Part shown: positions 23,516 through 35,321 of the stretch, in pieces | Numbering within the stretch: the stretch's first letter is position 1 | Layout of the letters: the number at the start of each line of letters is the position of its first letter | NCBI GenBank assembly: GCA_964415255.1 | Contig: CAYQAC010000007.1 | Span: 6,873-70,872 of the forward strand | Origin: JAHBVY01 sp964415255 | GTDB taxonomy: Bacteria > Myxococcota_A > Polyangia > Polyangiales > Polyangiaceae | Direction of reading: 5' to 3' | Length of the DNA: 64,000 nucleotides | Notes under the pieces: model-generated | Database searches by the model: none | Seen by the model: the letters and a program-made list of their open reading frames with translations, nothing else | Told to the model about the DNA's origin: nothing | Position numbers and translations under genes: made by a program

Positions 23516-25314
23516 GCGAGCTCCCGGGGTGCGTGGTCTTGGTCTTCCTCTGGCTCCAGCACCATCTCGTAGTGAGCGGCGCCCGCGGGGATCATCGGGT
23601 ACACGTTGGCCTCCTTCTCGACGATGATGTCCATGATCACGACGCCGGGGGTGGCGAGCCCGCGCTCCAGCACTGAGCGCAGCTCGTCTGGGTGCTCCGC
23701 GCGCAGCCCGGTGGCGCCGTAGGCCTCGGCGAGCTTCACGAAGTCCGGGAAGTACTTCATCCCCACCTCGGAGTAGCGGCGGCTGTAAAACAGCGCCTGC
23801 CACTGGCGCACCATGCCGAGGAAGTTGTTGTTGAAGATCACTATTTTCACGTTCGCGCCCTCGTGCACCGCCGTCGCGAGCTCCTGGATGCACATCTGGA
23901 TTGAGCCGTCCCCGGTGACGCAGGTCACGCGGCGCTCAGGGTTGCCGATGGCCGCGCCGATCGCCGCTGGGAGGCCGTAGCCCATGGTGCCGAGGCCGCC
24001 TGAGGTGAGCCAGAGCCGCCCGCTCTTCGCGGGGTAGTACTGAGCGGCCCACATCTGGTGCTGTCCCACGTCGGTGGAGACGATGTCTTCCCCCTGGGTG
24101 ATGTCGGCGAGCTCCTGCATCAGCCGCTGCGGCATGATGCTCTCCTGACGATCGCGGTACCGTAGCGGGAAGCGCGCGCGTAAGTCGTTCAGCAGCTGCC
24201 ACCAGCCCTGCCGCTCGGGCGCTCGCGCGCCCCGCTGACTCAGCTCCGCGAGCAGCTGGGCGGCCACCGTCTTGGCGTCGCCGACGATGGGGACGTCGCA
24301 GCGCACGCTCTTATTGAGGCTGGTGGGGTCGATGTCCACGTGGATGATCTTCGCCTTGCGCGCGAAGCGATCGACGCGCCCCGTCACGCGATCATCGAAG
24401 CGCGCGCCGATGTTCAAGATGAGCTCGGCCTCCGCCATCGCCATGTTCGCGGTGTAGGTGCCGTGCATGCCCAGCATGCCGAGGCAGCGGTCGTCCTCGT
24501 GAGGGAACGCGCCGAGGCCCATCAGGGTGGGGGTGACCGGCAGGTTCAGGCGCTCTGCCAGCTCCGCGACCTCCGGCTCCGCGCCGGCGCTCACCACGCC
24601 GCCGCCGATGTAGAGCACGCAGCGCTCGGTCTCCTGCAGCAGATCCACCGCGCGCTTCACCTGCATCGGGTGGCCCTTGATGGTGGGGCGATAGGACGGG
24701 ATCTCCACGCTCTCGGGGTACACGAAGGGGTGCTCCTCCGCGGTCACGTCCTTCGGGAGATCGATCAGCACGGGGCCGGGGCGGCCGCTCTTCGCGAGGT
24801 AGAACGCCTCCTTGATGGTGGCGGCGAGCTCCGCCACGTCGCGCACCAGGTAGTTGTACTTAGTGCAGGGGCGGGTGATGCCGACGATGTCCGCCTCCTG
24901 GAAGGCGTCGTTGCCGATCAGGCTCGTGGGCACCTGCCCGGTGATCACCACGAGCGGCGTGGAGTCCATCATCGCGTTGGCGAGGCCGGTGATGATGTTG
25001 GTGGCGCCGGGCCCGCTGGTGACCAGGCACACGCCGACTTTCCCTGTGGATTTAGCGTAGCCCTCCGCGGCGTGGATGGCGCCTTGCTCGTGGCGCACCA
25101 GCACGTGACGGAGCCTCCCGGCGGCTTGGTGGAGCTCGTCGTACACGTGCAAGATGGCGCCGCCCGGGTAGCCGAACAGCACGTCCACGCCCTCCTCCAG
25201 CAGGCTCTCCACCACGATTTTCGCGCCGCGCATCACGGGCGCGGGCTCCGTACGGCTCGCGCTTGTGCGCTCTGGGGCTGGCGCTTCTGCGCTCAGTCGT
25301 TCAAGGCTCGACAT
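23512..25314 (-). CDS. ilvB: Acetolactate synthase large (catalytic) subunit
   Basis: 600 residues, a thiamine-diphosphate enzyme. The catalytic Glu region VDVLFGYPGGAILHVYDEL, GPGATNIITGLANAMMDSTPLVVITGQV, and the thiamine-binding GDGSIQMCIQELAT..NNNFLGMVRQWQ are intact. It condenses pyruvate with pyruvate or 2-oxobutyrate. The first ~25 residues are a Ser/Ala/Pro-rich extension. Its start overlaps the end of leuB by 22 bases and its stop overlaps ilvN by four. Confidence 0.97.
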   Translation of the reverse strand: MSSLERLSAEAPAPERTSASRTEPAPVMRGAKIVVESLLEEGVDVLFGYPGGAILHVYDELHQAAGRLRHVLVRHEQGAIHAAEGYAKSTGKVGVCLVTSGPGATNIITGLANAMMDSTPLVVITGQVPTSLIGNDAFQEADIVGITRPCTKYNYLVRDVAELAATIKEAFYLAKSGRPGPVLIDLPKDVTAEEHPFVYPESVEIPSYRPTIKGHPMQVKRAVDLLQETERCVLYIGGGVVSAGAEPEVAELAERLNLPVTPTLMGLGAFPHEDDRCLGMLGMHGTYTANMAMAEAELILNIGARFDDRVTGRVDRFARKAKIIHVDIDPTSLNKSVRCDVPIVGDAKTVAAQLLAELSQRGARAPERQGWWQLLNDLRARFPLRYRDRQESIMPQRLMQELADITQGEDIVSTDVGQHQMWAAQYYPAKSGRLWLTSGGLGTMGYGLPAAIGAAIGNPERRVTCVTGDGSIQMCIQELATAVHEGANVKIVIFNNNFLGMVRQWQALFYSRRYSEVGMKYFPDFVKLAEAYGATGLRAEHPDELRSVLERGLATPGVVIMDIIVEKEANVYPMIPAGAAHYEMVLEPEEDQDHAPRELA

Positions 25315-26387
25315 ATCAGCTCTCCCATCTGGGCTGTTGAGACGTCCCCGCCGAGATCGGCGGTGAAATGACCCGCTTCGAGCACCGCCTCGACCGCCGC
25401 CTCGAGGCGCGCCGCCTCCGCGGGCAGGTGGAGGCTCAGGCGCAGCAGGCTCGCGGCGGACAACACGGCGCCGATCGGGTTCGCGATGCCGCGGCCGGCG
25501 ATGTCGGGCGCGGAGCCGTGGATCGGCTCGTAGAGGCCAGGGCCTGCGCCCAGGCTGGCGCTCGGCAACAGGCCGATGGATCCTGCCAGCACGGCGGCCT
25601 CGTCCGTCAGGATGTCGCCGAACAGGTTCTCGGTGAGCACCACGTCGAAGCTCGCCGGTCGGCGGATGAGGTCCATCGCCGCGGAGTCGACGTACTGGTG
25701 CGTGAGCGGGACGTCCGGGTAGCGGGTGCGCTGGAGCTCGCTCACCACCTCACGCCACAGGCGTGACACCTCAAGCACGTTGGCTTTGTCCACGCTCATC
25801 ACGTGCCCTGGGCGCCCCGCCTCACGGCGCGCGCGCGCCAGGTCGAAGGCGACCTCCGCGACGCGTAGGATCTCGCTCTTCTCGTAGGCCATCGTGTTGA
25901 AGGCGCGGTCGCCCTCGACGCCGCGTGGCTCACCGAAGTAGAGCCCCGAGAGCAGCTCACGCACCACCACCAGATCCGTCCCTTGCAGCACGCTCGGCTT
26001 GAGCGGCGCGCGATCCACGAGGCTTGGGTAGACCTTCACTGGGCGCAGGTTGGCGAACACGCCGAGCGCGCGCCGCAGCCGGAGCAGCCCCTGCTCAGGC
26101 CGGAGCGCCGGCGGCAGCGCGTCGTAGCGGGGCGCGCCGACGGCGCCGAGGAGCACCGCGTCTGCAGCGCGGCAGGCGGCCTCGGTACTCGCCGGCAGGG
26201 GATCGCCGTCGGCGTCGTAGCCAGCGCCGCCGATGGGCAGCTCCGACAGCTCCAAGCTGACGCCGGCATGGTTCGTTAAGCTGACGAGCAATGAGCGCGC
26301 CACGTCGATGATCTCAGGGCCGACGCCGTCGCCGGGCAGGCACACGACGCGCGCCGTGAGGCGCGGGGAGGGTGAGCGTTGGGTCAT
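25293..26387 (-). CDS. leuB: 3-isopropylmalate dehydrogenase
   Basis: 364 residues, typical length. The beta-decarboxylating dehydrogenase pattern is complete: LPGDGVGPEI, the Arg-rich substrate loop (LRLRRALGVFANLRPVK), NMLG-type DKANVLEVSRLWREVV, DIL(T)DEAAVLAGSIGLLPSASLG, and EPIHGSAPDIAGRGIANPIGAVLS. It oxidises 3-isopropylmalate with NAD in leucine synthesis. It follows leuA by eight bases. Confidence 0.96.
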   Translation of the reverse strand: MTQRSPSPRLTARVVCLPGDGVGPEIIDVARSLLVSLTNHAGVSLELSELPIGGAGYDADGDPLPASTEAACRAADAVLLGAVGAPRYDALPPALRPEQGLLRLRRALGVFANLRPVKVYPSLVDRAPLKPSVLQGTDLVVVRELLSGLYFGEPRGVEGDRAFNTMAYEKSEILRVAEVAFDLARARREAGRPGHVMSVDKANVLEVSRLWREVVSELQRTRYPDVPLTHQYVDSAAMDLIRRPASFDVVLTENLFGDILTDEAAVLAGSIGLLPSASLGAGPGLYEPIHGSAPDIAGRGIANPIGAVLSAASLLRLSLHLPAEAARLEAAVEAVLEAGHFTADLGGDVSTAQMGELICRALND

Positions 26388-26395
26388 CCTGAGGC

Positions 26396-27967
<1,572 letters not shown>

Positions 27968-27968
27968 A

Positions 27969-28630
27969 TCAGTCGCCAGTTTCCATAAGGAATGCATTCA
28001 TATAGGGCAAGGCGCGGGCCACCCGCCGCGTCGCCTCCGCCGCGGAGAGCAGCTCCGCCGTGCTGTCCCAGGTGCCCTCCACCCAGGCTACGCGCGCCGC
28101 CTCGTCCAGGCTCACGGGGAAGCGCTGGTCGCCCACGCTGAGCTCACGCTGGGTGAGGTCTAGGCTGAGCTCGAGGCTTGGGTCTTGACTCGTGAGCGCG
28201 AAGACACGCTCCAGATCTTTTGCTGAGAGCTGGGCGCAGGGCAGCCCCACGGCCACGCAGTTGCTGAAGAAGATCTCAGCGAAGGAGCCGCCCACGATGG
28301 CGCGCAGCCCTCGCCGGTAGAGCGCCTGCGGCGCGTGCTCACGGGATGAGCCGTAGCCGAAGTGGCGGCCCACCAAGAGCAGGCTGGCGCCGGCGCGCGC
28401 TGGGTCGTCGAAGGGGTGCAGCTCACCGCGGGCGCGGAGCGCCGCGCGGTCGTCAGCGAAGGCGTGCTCCCCAAGGCCCTCGAACACGATGCTCCGCAGG
28501 AAGCGCGCGGGGATGATGCGATCCGTGTCGATGTCATCGCCCAATAGCGGCAGCGCGCGCCCCGTGACGCGCGCGCGACACAGCTCTGAGGCGGTGCGCA
28601 CATCGTACGGTGCGCTGTCTTCATGCGCGC

Positions 28631-28634
<4 letters not shown>
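27969..28634 (-). CDS. leuD: 3-isopropylmalate dehydratase small subunit
   Basis: 221 residues. LGDDIDTDRIIPARFLRS and GRHFGYGSSREHAPQAL..IVGGSFAEIFFSNCVAVGLP are the swivel-domain signatures. It pairs with leuC to isomerise 2- to 3-isopropylmalate. The GTG start overlaps the leuC stop in a GTGA tetranucleotide, the same coupling as ilvB-ilvN. The first ~18 residues are a non-conserved extension. Confidence 0.95.
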
Positions 28635-30063
<1,429 letters not shown>

Positions 30064-30067
<4 letters not shown>

Positions 30068-30600
30068 GACACGCGCGGCGGGGTGGGGCTGTGCGCCTCC
30101 GCGCGGGTGTCCCCGAGGCCGGCGTAGGCCTCCAGGCGGGCCGCGAGCAGATCGCCAAACTCAGAGAACGCGACCAGGGACGCTGGGTCGAGCTTCATCC
30201 ACACCTCGCGCACGGCGTCTTCGCGCTTGGCGCGCAGCTCGGTGACGGTGCGGCGCCCCTTAGCGGTGAGGGCGTAGTCACGCTGGCGCCCGTCGGCCTT
30301 CGACACGGCGACCTTGATCAACCCTTTGTCGATCAGCTGGCGCAGGTGCTTCGAGACGGCGCCTGGGGTGCTGTCGCGGTGGCGCGCGAACATGCTGGGG
30401 ATGAAGTCCTCGCTGGAGATGCCGTCGAGCACCCCCCACTCGCGCTCCGTGATCCCGGCGCCGGCGGCGAGCTGCTCGCGGCGCCGCCGGAACACCTCGC
30501 TCAGGCGCTGCATGGTGCGGATGGCGGCGTGGATGTCCTGCAGGTTCGGCGAGCGCCGGGCCCCGACGTCTGAGCCGAGCTGAGGGCTAACAGGATGCAC
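30064..30600 (-). CDS. MarR-family transcriptional regulator heading the leu-ilv operon
   Basis: 178 residues. A winged helix-turn-helix occupies ~45-125: ITEREWGVLDGISS, then STPGAVSKHLRQLIDKGLIKVAVSKADGRQRDYALTAKGRR, where the last block is the MarR wing. Long helices on both sides would make the dimer. The GTG start has an excellent AGGGGAG seven bases upstream. It is the first gene of marR-leuCDAB-ilvBNC and overlaps leuC, so it very likely controls the operon and itself. The candidate operator lies 117-138 bases upstream. The ligand is unknown; a branched-chain intermediate is an inference. Confidence 0.88.
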
Positions 30601-30716
30601 GGGTCTCTCCCCTGAAGCGCGGCTCGCTTCGCCGCCTGACTGCGCTGTGCATGGTGCTCTGTTTCACGGGTGGGTCACTTGGGGCGCGGCACCCTAGGGA
30701 TGCTAGCCGCGCCGCG

Positions 30717-30751
30717 ATAGATGAGCATACTCAACTATTCGCTTAGCGCAA
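30717..30751 (-). promoter_or_regulatory. Candidate promoter and MarR-type operator for the leu-ilv operon
   Basis: A 22-bp near-palindrome at 30717-30738 has arms ATAG-A-TGAG-CA and TA-CTCA-A-CTAT; only the W positions and one inner pair depart from symmetry. Reading the minus strand, TTGCGC (30746-30751) and TATGCT (30724-30729) have a 16-base spacer and could be -35 and -10, with the palindrome covering the -10. This is the layout expected of an autorepressor site. No protein-binding evidence exists; it is read by eye. Confidence 0.5.
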
Positions 30752-30893
30752 GTCATCGCCAAAAGGGGCTCAAGGTGCACCGCGGGGGAGCGCGGCGACC
30801 AGGGCGCTGCTGGCTCTGAGGGCGCGCAGGTGGAACAGGCGCGCGGCGCTGATCGCGCTGGGGCGGGCGGCCGCACCGTGGCATCATGGCTCA

Positions 30894-31919
30894 ATGAAGC
30901 GATGCTGGGTGTCGGGGAGCGTGTTGCTTGGTGCGCTGGCCCTCACCGCCTGCGGTGGTGAGTCGGACGGTGACGGCGCCGGTGGCTCGGGCGCGCAGGG
31001 TGGCTCAGGCGCGCAGGGCGGCGCGGCTGGTTCGGGTGCGGGCGGCTCAGGTGCGCAGGGCGGCGCGGCTGGCTCGGGTGCGGGCGGCTCAGGCGCAGGG
31101 GGCAGCGGCGGGGGCTGGACGGTGGGGGAGTGGGTCGAGCTCGTCACCGGCGACTGGCGGCTTGAGCCAGGTGAGGAGAGCTACACCTGCGCGCTGGTCA
31201 CCTTGGAGGAGGACCTCGCGCTGGCGGGGTTCCGCGCCATCGCGCCGTTCGGCACGCACCACACGGTGCTGTCTATCGAGCCGTCTATCAGCCAGCCTGA
31301 CGGTGTGTACCCCTGCAGCGTCGCCTCGAACGGCCCGCAAATGATCTACGGCTCTGGCGTCGGGACGCAGCCGCTCGCCTTCCCAGAGGGCGTCGCCATC
31401 AACCTGAAGCGCGGCCAACGCCTGCTGCTCAACCTGCACCTGTTCAACGTCACCCCGAACGCGATCACCGGCTCGTCCGGGATTGAGGTGCAGCGGGTGG
31501 ACCCCGGCTTGGTCCAGCACGAGGCGGAGATGCTGCTGGCCGGCAAAGACTTTGATCTGTTCGTCGACACCGGGGAGACCACTCAGTCAGGTGGCTGTAC
31601 CATGAGGAGCGACGTCACCATCTTCGCGGTGTCGCCGCACATGCACCAGCTCGGCACTCACATGCGCGTGCACGTCGATTTGCCTGACGGCGAGCGTGTG
31701 CTGGTGGACGCCCCGTACACCTTCGACGACCAAGTCTTCCATCCCCAGGAGCCCCAGGTCGCGGTGCCCGCGGGCACACGGGTCGAGGTGGAGTGCACCT
31801 ACTACAACGACCGCGGCGCGCCGGTGTTCTTCGGGGAGAGCTCGCTCGACGAGATGTGTTACGCGGGGGTCTACCGCTACCCGAAGCTGGGCACCGGGGG
31901 CATCACCTGCTCGAGGTGA
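30894..31919 (+). CDS. Lipoprotein with PHM-like type II copper monooxygenase fold
   Basis: 341 residues. Signal peptide with lipobox LTAC (Cys20), then a Gly/Ser/Ala linker made of GGSGAQGG-type repeats to ~75. The catalytic core aligns with peptidylglycine monooxygenase: His122-His123 and His182 for the CuH site (THHTVL, LHLFN), and His249, His251 and Met321 for the CuM site (SPHMHQLGTHMR, DEMC). All six copper ligands are therefore present. Such bacterial proteins are usually annotated as copper type II ascorbate-dependent monooxygenases; the substrate is unknown. It is divergent from the leu-ilv operon. Confidence 0.8.
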   Translation: MKRCWVSGSVLLGALALTACGGESDGDGAGGSGAQGGSGAQGGAAGSGAGGSGAQGGAAGSGAGGSGAGGSGGGWTVGEWVELVTGDWRLEPGEESYTCALVTLEEDLALAGFRAIAPFGTHHTVLSIEPSISQPDGVYPCSVASNGPQMIYGSGVGTQPLAFPEGVAINLKRGQRLLLNLHLFNVTPNAITGSSGIEVQRVDPGLVQHEAEMLLAGKDFDLFVDTGETTQSGGCTMRSDVTIFAVSPHMHQLGTHMRVHVDLPDGERVLVDAPYTFDDQVFHPQEPQVAVPAGTRVEVECTYYNDRGAPVFFGESSLDEMCYAGVYRYPKLGTGGITCSR

Positions 31920-31998
31920 GGTGCGCCGCGTCGCCACGGCCTTCACGGTGAGCCAGGCATTTGCATACGGGAATGAGCAGGGCCGCGCGCTGGCCCTT

Positions 31999-32026
31999 GG
32001 GGGTCGAGACGTTCAGGCAAACCCCC
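31999..32026 (+). terminator. Stem-loop between the PHM-like and DUF3025 genes
   Basis: GGGGGT and ACCCCC pair across a 16-base loop, preceded by GGGCC...GGCCC (31979-31995). No T-tract follows, so its role is uncertain. Confidence 0.3.
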
Positions 32027-32064
32027 TGCCCGGGCCGAAGCCTCAAGGCTGCGTGAGGTGACTC

Positions 32065-32910
32065 ATGAGCGGTGGCAGCCCCACGCGGCGTGAGCTGGTC
32101 AGCGAGTGGCTGCCGAACTTCTCGGAGCGCTCGCCGGCCTTTGAGCAGCTGTGCCCGCAGGTGGTGCGGTGCTTGGCGGCGCAGCAGACTTTCCCTGAGG
32201 TAAAAGACTGGGGGCGCCTGCTGCCGGAGCACGAGGCGGGCGGGGAGGAGCCCCCGGGCGGGCTGCCCCTGGTGCAGTTCACGCCGCAGGACGACGCGAG
32301 GATCCGCGCGGCGGGCGGCTACGACTATTATATCAAGGAAACAGGCCTGGTGCCGTCGCGCCCTGGGAGCTGGCATGATCTGTTCAACGCGCTCATGTGG
32401 CGCCACTACCCGGCGCTCAAGCGCGGCATCCACCAGCAGCAGCTCATGGATTTTGCCGCGCGCGTGGATCCGCGTCAGCGCACGGCGCTCGGCGACGCCG
32501 TCACCCTATTGGATGAGGGCGGCGTCATCGTGCTCTCGAGCGAGCCTGAGCTGTTGGAGCTGATTCGTCAGTTTAGCTGGCTAGAGCTGTTCCACGAGCG
32601 GCGCGCGGCGTTTCAGCGGCACGTGCGGGTGCTGGTGGTGGGGCACGCGCTGCTGCACGCGCTGCTGCGGCCCTTCATTGGCCTGGTGGGGCAGGCCTGG
32701 CTCGTCAGTGCACCTGCCGAAGCGCTCAGCGATTGGCGGCGCGCGCGTGGCTTCGCGGACGCTCACGCGGCGGCGAGCTTGGCTGGGGAGATCCGGCGCC
32801 CGCGCGATTTGCACCCGCTGCCGCTCTTGGGGATACCAGGGTACCAGGCGAACGATTCCGCGGAGTATTACCGGAGCCTCCCCTCCTACTTCCGCGGCAG
32901 GCGAGCCTAG
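32065..32910 (+). CDS. DUF3025 family protein
   Basis: 281 residues. DLFNALMWRHYPALKRGIHQQQL and the following Leu-rich helices (TLLDEGGVIVLSSEPELLELIRQFSWLELFHERR) match my memory of DUF3025, a family of unknown function found in proteobacteria. A strong GAGGTG lies four bases before the ATG. The stop codon is inside a small hairpin, CTAGCC-AAGC-GGCTAG (32907-32922). Confidence 0.75.
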   Translation: MSGGSPTRRELVSEWLPNFSERSPAFEQLCPQVVRCLAAQQTFPEVKDWGRLLPEHEAGGEEPPGGLPLVQFTPQDDARIRAAGGYDYYIKETGLVPSRPGSWHDLFNALMWRHYPALKRGIHQQQLMDFAARVDPRQRTALGDAVTLLDEGGVIVLSSEPELLELIRQFSWLELFHERRAAFQRHVRVLVVGHALLHALLRPFIGLVGQAWLVSAPAEALSDWRRARGFADAHAAASLAGEIRRPRDLHPLPLLGIPGYQANDSAEYYRSLPSYFRGRRA

Positions 32911-32974
32911 CCAAGCGGCTAGAGCGTGCGTGGTGAGCGCGCTGAGAGCAGGCCCGCCGCGCGCGCTTCAGGTG

Positions 32975-33592
32975 ATGAGTGCGCGCCGCGGGTGGCTCTG
33001 GTATCGATGGCGGGTGCTGCCTGACATCAGCTTCCGCGGCCCAGCGCCGAGCGACCCAGACTACGATCACGCGCTGCGCGCTGAGCTGCCACCCGAGCTT
33101 CAGGGGCTGCTCGATGAGCTAGGCGGCGTGGTGGCGTTTGGTGGCGGGCTGCACCTGCGGGGGCTGTGCGTCGCGCCTGAGTGGCACTCGCTGCGCGCGG
33201 CCTGGCGCGGCCCTCGCGCGCTGCATCAGCTGTTCAGGTCGGTGCTCCCGAGCGACGTCCCCTTCGCGGAGGACTGCGTCGGCGACCAGTACCTGTTGCG
33301 GGGCGGTGAGGTGGTGCAGCTGTTCGCGGAGGTGGCGGAGGTGGAGGCCTTGGGGCAGGGGCTCCGGGAGTTCATCGCGGCGGCGATCGCCGATCCTGAG
33401 GATGCGCTCTGCACCGAGCCGCTCCAGGTGTTTTTGCGCGATCACGAGGCGCTCGCACCTGAATGCGCGCTCCAGATCGATCCGCCGTTCTGTGTAGACG
33501 CTGACGAGCGTACCCTGGTGGCGGTGCCGCGCCTCCTCTTGCGTGAGCGCCACGCGGCGCTGGCCCAGCGCGCCATTGGGGCGCCTAGCTGA
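32975..33592 (+). CDS. SMI1/KNR4-like protein
   Basis: 205 residues. The run DVPFAEDCVGDQYLLRGGEVVQLFAEVAEVEALGQGLREFIAAA is the characteristic core of a bacterial SMI1/KNR4-like group, and QIDPPFCVDADE.. is its C-terminal block. Function is not known; the SUKH fold often mediates protein binding, including toxin immunity. A second SUKH protein is at 3622-4200. The ATG at 32975 follows TCAGGTG; a GTG at 32934 is an alternative. Confidence 0.6.
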   Translation: MSARRGWLWYRWRVLPDISFRGPAPSDPDYDHALRAELPPELQGLLDELGGVVAFGGGLHLRGLCVAPEWHSLRAAWRGPRALHQLFRSVLPSDVPFAEDCVGDQYLLRGGEVVQLFAEVAEVEALGQGLREFIAAAIADPEDALCTEPLQVFLRDHEALAPECALQIDPPFCVDADERTLVAVPRLLLRERHAALAQRAIGAPS

Positions 33593-33668
33593 CTAACTGA
33601 GCTAAGGAGGCGCGTCGGCGACAGGCAGTGGGCCCCAGCGCCCTCGCCCAGGTGATAAGTCAGGTTCT

Positions 33669-34520
33669 ATGTCGAGTATCACGGAGGTTAAAGCAGGTAA
33701 GTACACCGTGCGCGGGGTGTCCGTGGGTGGGGTGTACACGAGCCTCCAGGTGCCGGAGATGGGAGCGCTGTTTGACGCCGGGCTCACGCTCCGCGGGCTG
33801 GTCAGCTGCGAGCGTTTGTTCTTGAGCCACGGCCACGCGGATCATGTAGGAGGCCTGGTGGGGATGCTCGGTATCCGCGGTATCCAGGGGCGCCCGCGGC
33901 TGCGCGCTTTCATGCCGCGGGCCATCCACGCGGGCATCACCGGCGCGCTCGAGCACATGACGGCGATGCACCACTTCGATCTGTCAATGGACAGTGTCCC
34001 TGTTGATCCGGGGGATGAGCACCAGCTCCGGCCAGATCTCCACGTGCGAGCGCTGAAGGCGCACCACGTGGTGCCGACCTTGGGTTATCAGTTCTTCAAC
34101 CGCACGAAGCGCCTGAAGCCCGCCTACCAGGCGCTGAGCGGCCCGGAGATCGCAGCGCGGCGCCGCGCTGGGGAGGATCTGTTCGATGAGGAGGAGCGGC
34201 TTGAGCTAGCGTACGTGACGGACACGCTGCTCCGGGTGATCGACACCACGCCGAGCCTGCTGGTGACCCCCGTCTTGATCCTCGAGTGCACCTTCCTGGA
34301 TGAGCGGCGGAGCCCGGAGCTGGCCCACAAGACGTGCCATGTTCATTTGAATGACCTATTGCTGCGGGCGGAGGAGTTCCAAAACGAGCATTTGGTGCTG
34401 ATGCACGTCAGCCAGCTGTATAAGCCGGCTGAAGTGCACGCGATTTTGAAGCGGCGCCTCCCCGCCTCGCTGTACGCTCGGGTGGTGCCATTCGCGCCAC
34501 AATCTGGTCGCTGGCTCTAA
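33669..34520 (+). CDS. Metallo-beta-lactamase fold hydrolase, RNase Z-like
   Basis: 283 residues. HGHADH (54-59) is the zinc-binding motif of the fold and is followed by GGLVGML. VLILECTFLD and HVHLNDLL give the later Asp/His ligands, as in tRNase Z-like and related MBL proteins. Without the exosite arm typical of true RNase Z I would not name it a tRNA 3'-processing enzyme. It lies between the SMI1-like and GST-like genes, all on the plus strand. Confidence 0.82.
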   Translation: MSSITEVKAGKYTVRGVSVGGVYTSLQVPEMGALFDAGLTLRGLVSCERLFLSHGHADHVGGLVGMLGIRGIQGRPRLRAFMPRAIHAGITGALEHMTAMHHFDLSMDSVPVDPGDEHQLRPDLHVRALKAHHVVPTLGYQFFNRTKRLKPAYQALSGPEIAARRRAGEDLFDEEERLELAYVTDTLLRVIDTTPSLLVTPVLILECTFLDERRSPELAHKTCHVHLNDLLLRAEEFQNEHLVLMHVSQLYKPAEVHAILKRRLPASLYARVVPFAPQSGRWL

Positions 34521-34551
34521 CTCCGTTCGGCAGGTAAGCCTCAGCCCTCCC

Positions 34552-35277
34552 ATGACCACGCCCACGCTCTACGGTCTCAGCTACTCCCCCTTCACGGAGC
34601 GCGCGCGCTGGGCGCTCGACTACCACCGCCTGCCTTACGACTACCACGAGCACATGCCGATGCTCGGCGAGCTCTTGCTCCGCTACAAGGCGCGCGGCGC
34701 GGGGAACAGCAAGGCCACGGTGCCGCTCTTCGTGCACTCAGGCGGCGTCATCGGCGACTCCTTCGATATCATCAGCTACGCTGACCAAGAGGGCAGCGGG
34801 CCCAAGCTGGGGGCCAACTCGGAGCAGGCGCGCACCTGGCTTCAGCGCGTGAACGCGGGGCTCGACGCCGTGCGCACGCGGGTGCTTGCGCGCCTGTTGG
34901 ATGATCCGGCCGCGCTGGATGAGCACTCCGCGCGGCTCAGCCCCAAGGCCCTGCTGCCGGTCATGCGCCCCGTCGCGGCGCTGGGGGTGCGCTACCTGAC
35001 GAAGAAGCACCAGGCCACGATGGACACCGAGCGCGCGCGCCTAGAGGTTCGAGATGTGTGCCTGAGCATCCGCGCGGCGCTGGCGGACGGCAGCCTGTCG
35101 CGAGAGCGGCTCGACGCGCCGAGCCTGCTCGTGGCGACGTTCCTCGTGGGTGTGAAGCCAGCGGCCATGAGCCAGCTCACGGTTGGCCAGCGCCGCGTGT
35201 GGACAGAGCCAGCGCTGGCTGAAGAGTTCGCAGATCTGCTGACTTGGCGCGACGCGCTCTACGCCGCCTATCGCTGA
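34552..35277 (+). CDS. Glutathione S-transferase N-terminal-domain protein
   Basis: 241 residues. A thioredoxin-like N-terminal domain opens with LYGLSYSPFTERARWALDYHRLPYDYHEHMP, and VPLFVHSGGVIGDSFDIISYAD has the cis-Pro and the Asp/Ser that bind the gamma-glutamyl group. The C-terminal half is helical, as in GSTs. It starts 32 bases after the MBL gene and may share its transcript. No substrate can be inferred. Confidence 0.82.
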   Translation: MTTPTLYGLSYSPFTERARWALDYHRLPYDYHEHMPMLGELLLRYKARGAGNSKATVPLFVHSGGVIGDSFDIISYADQEGSGPKLGANSEQARTWLQRVNAGLDAVRTRVLARLLDDPAALDEHSARLSPKALLPVMRPVAALGVRYLTKKHQATMDTERARLEVRDVCLSIRAALADGSLSRERLDAPSLLVATFLVGVKPAAMSQLTVGQRRVWTEPALAEEFADLLTWRDALYAAYR

Positions 35278-35321
35278 GCGGCGCGCGGCAGCTCACCGCT
35301 GCTCTCGCTCCGCGTGGCGGT

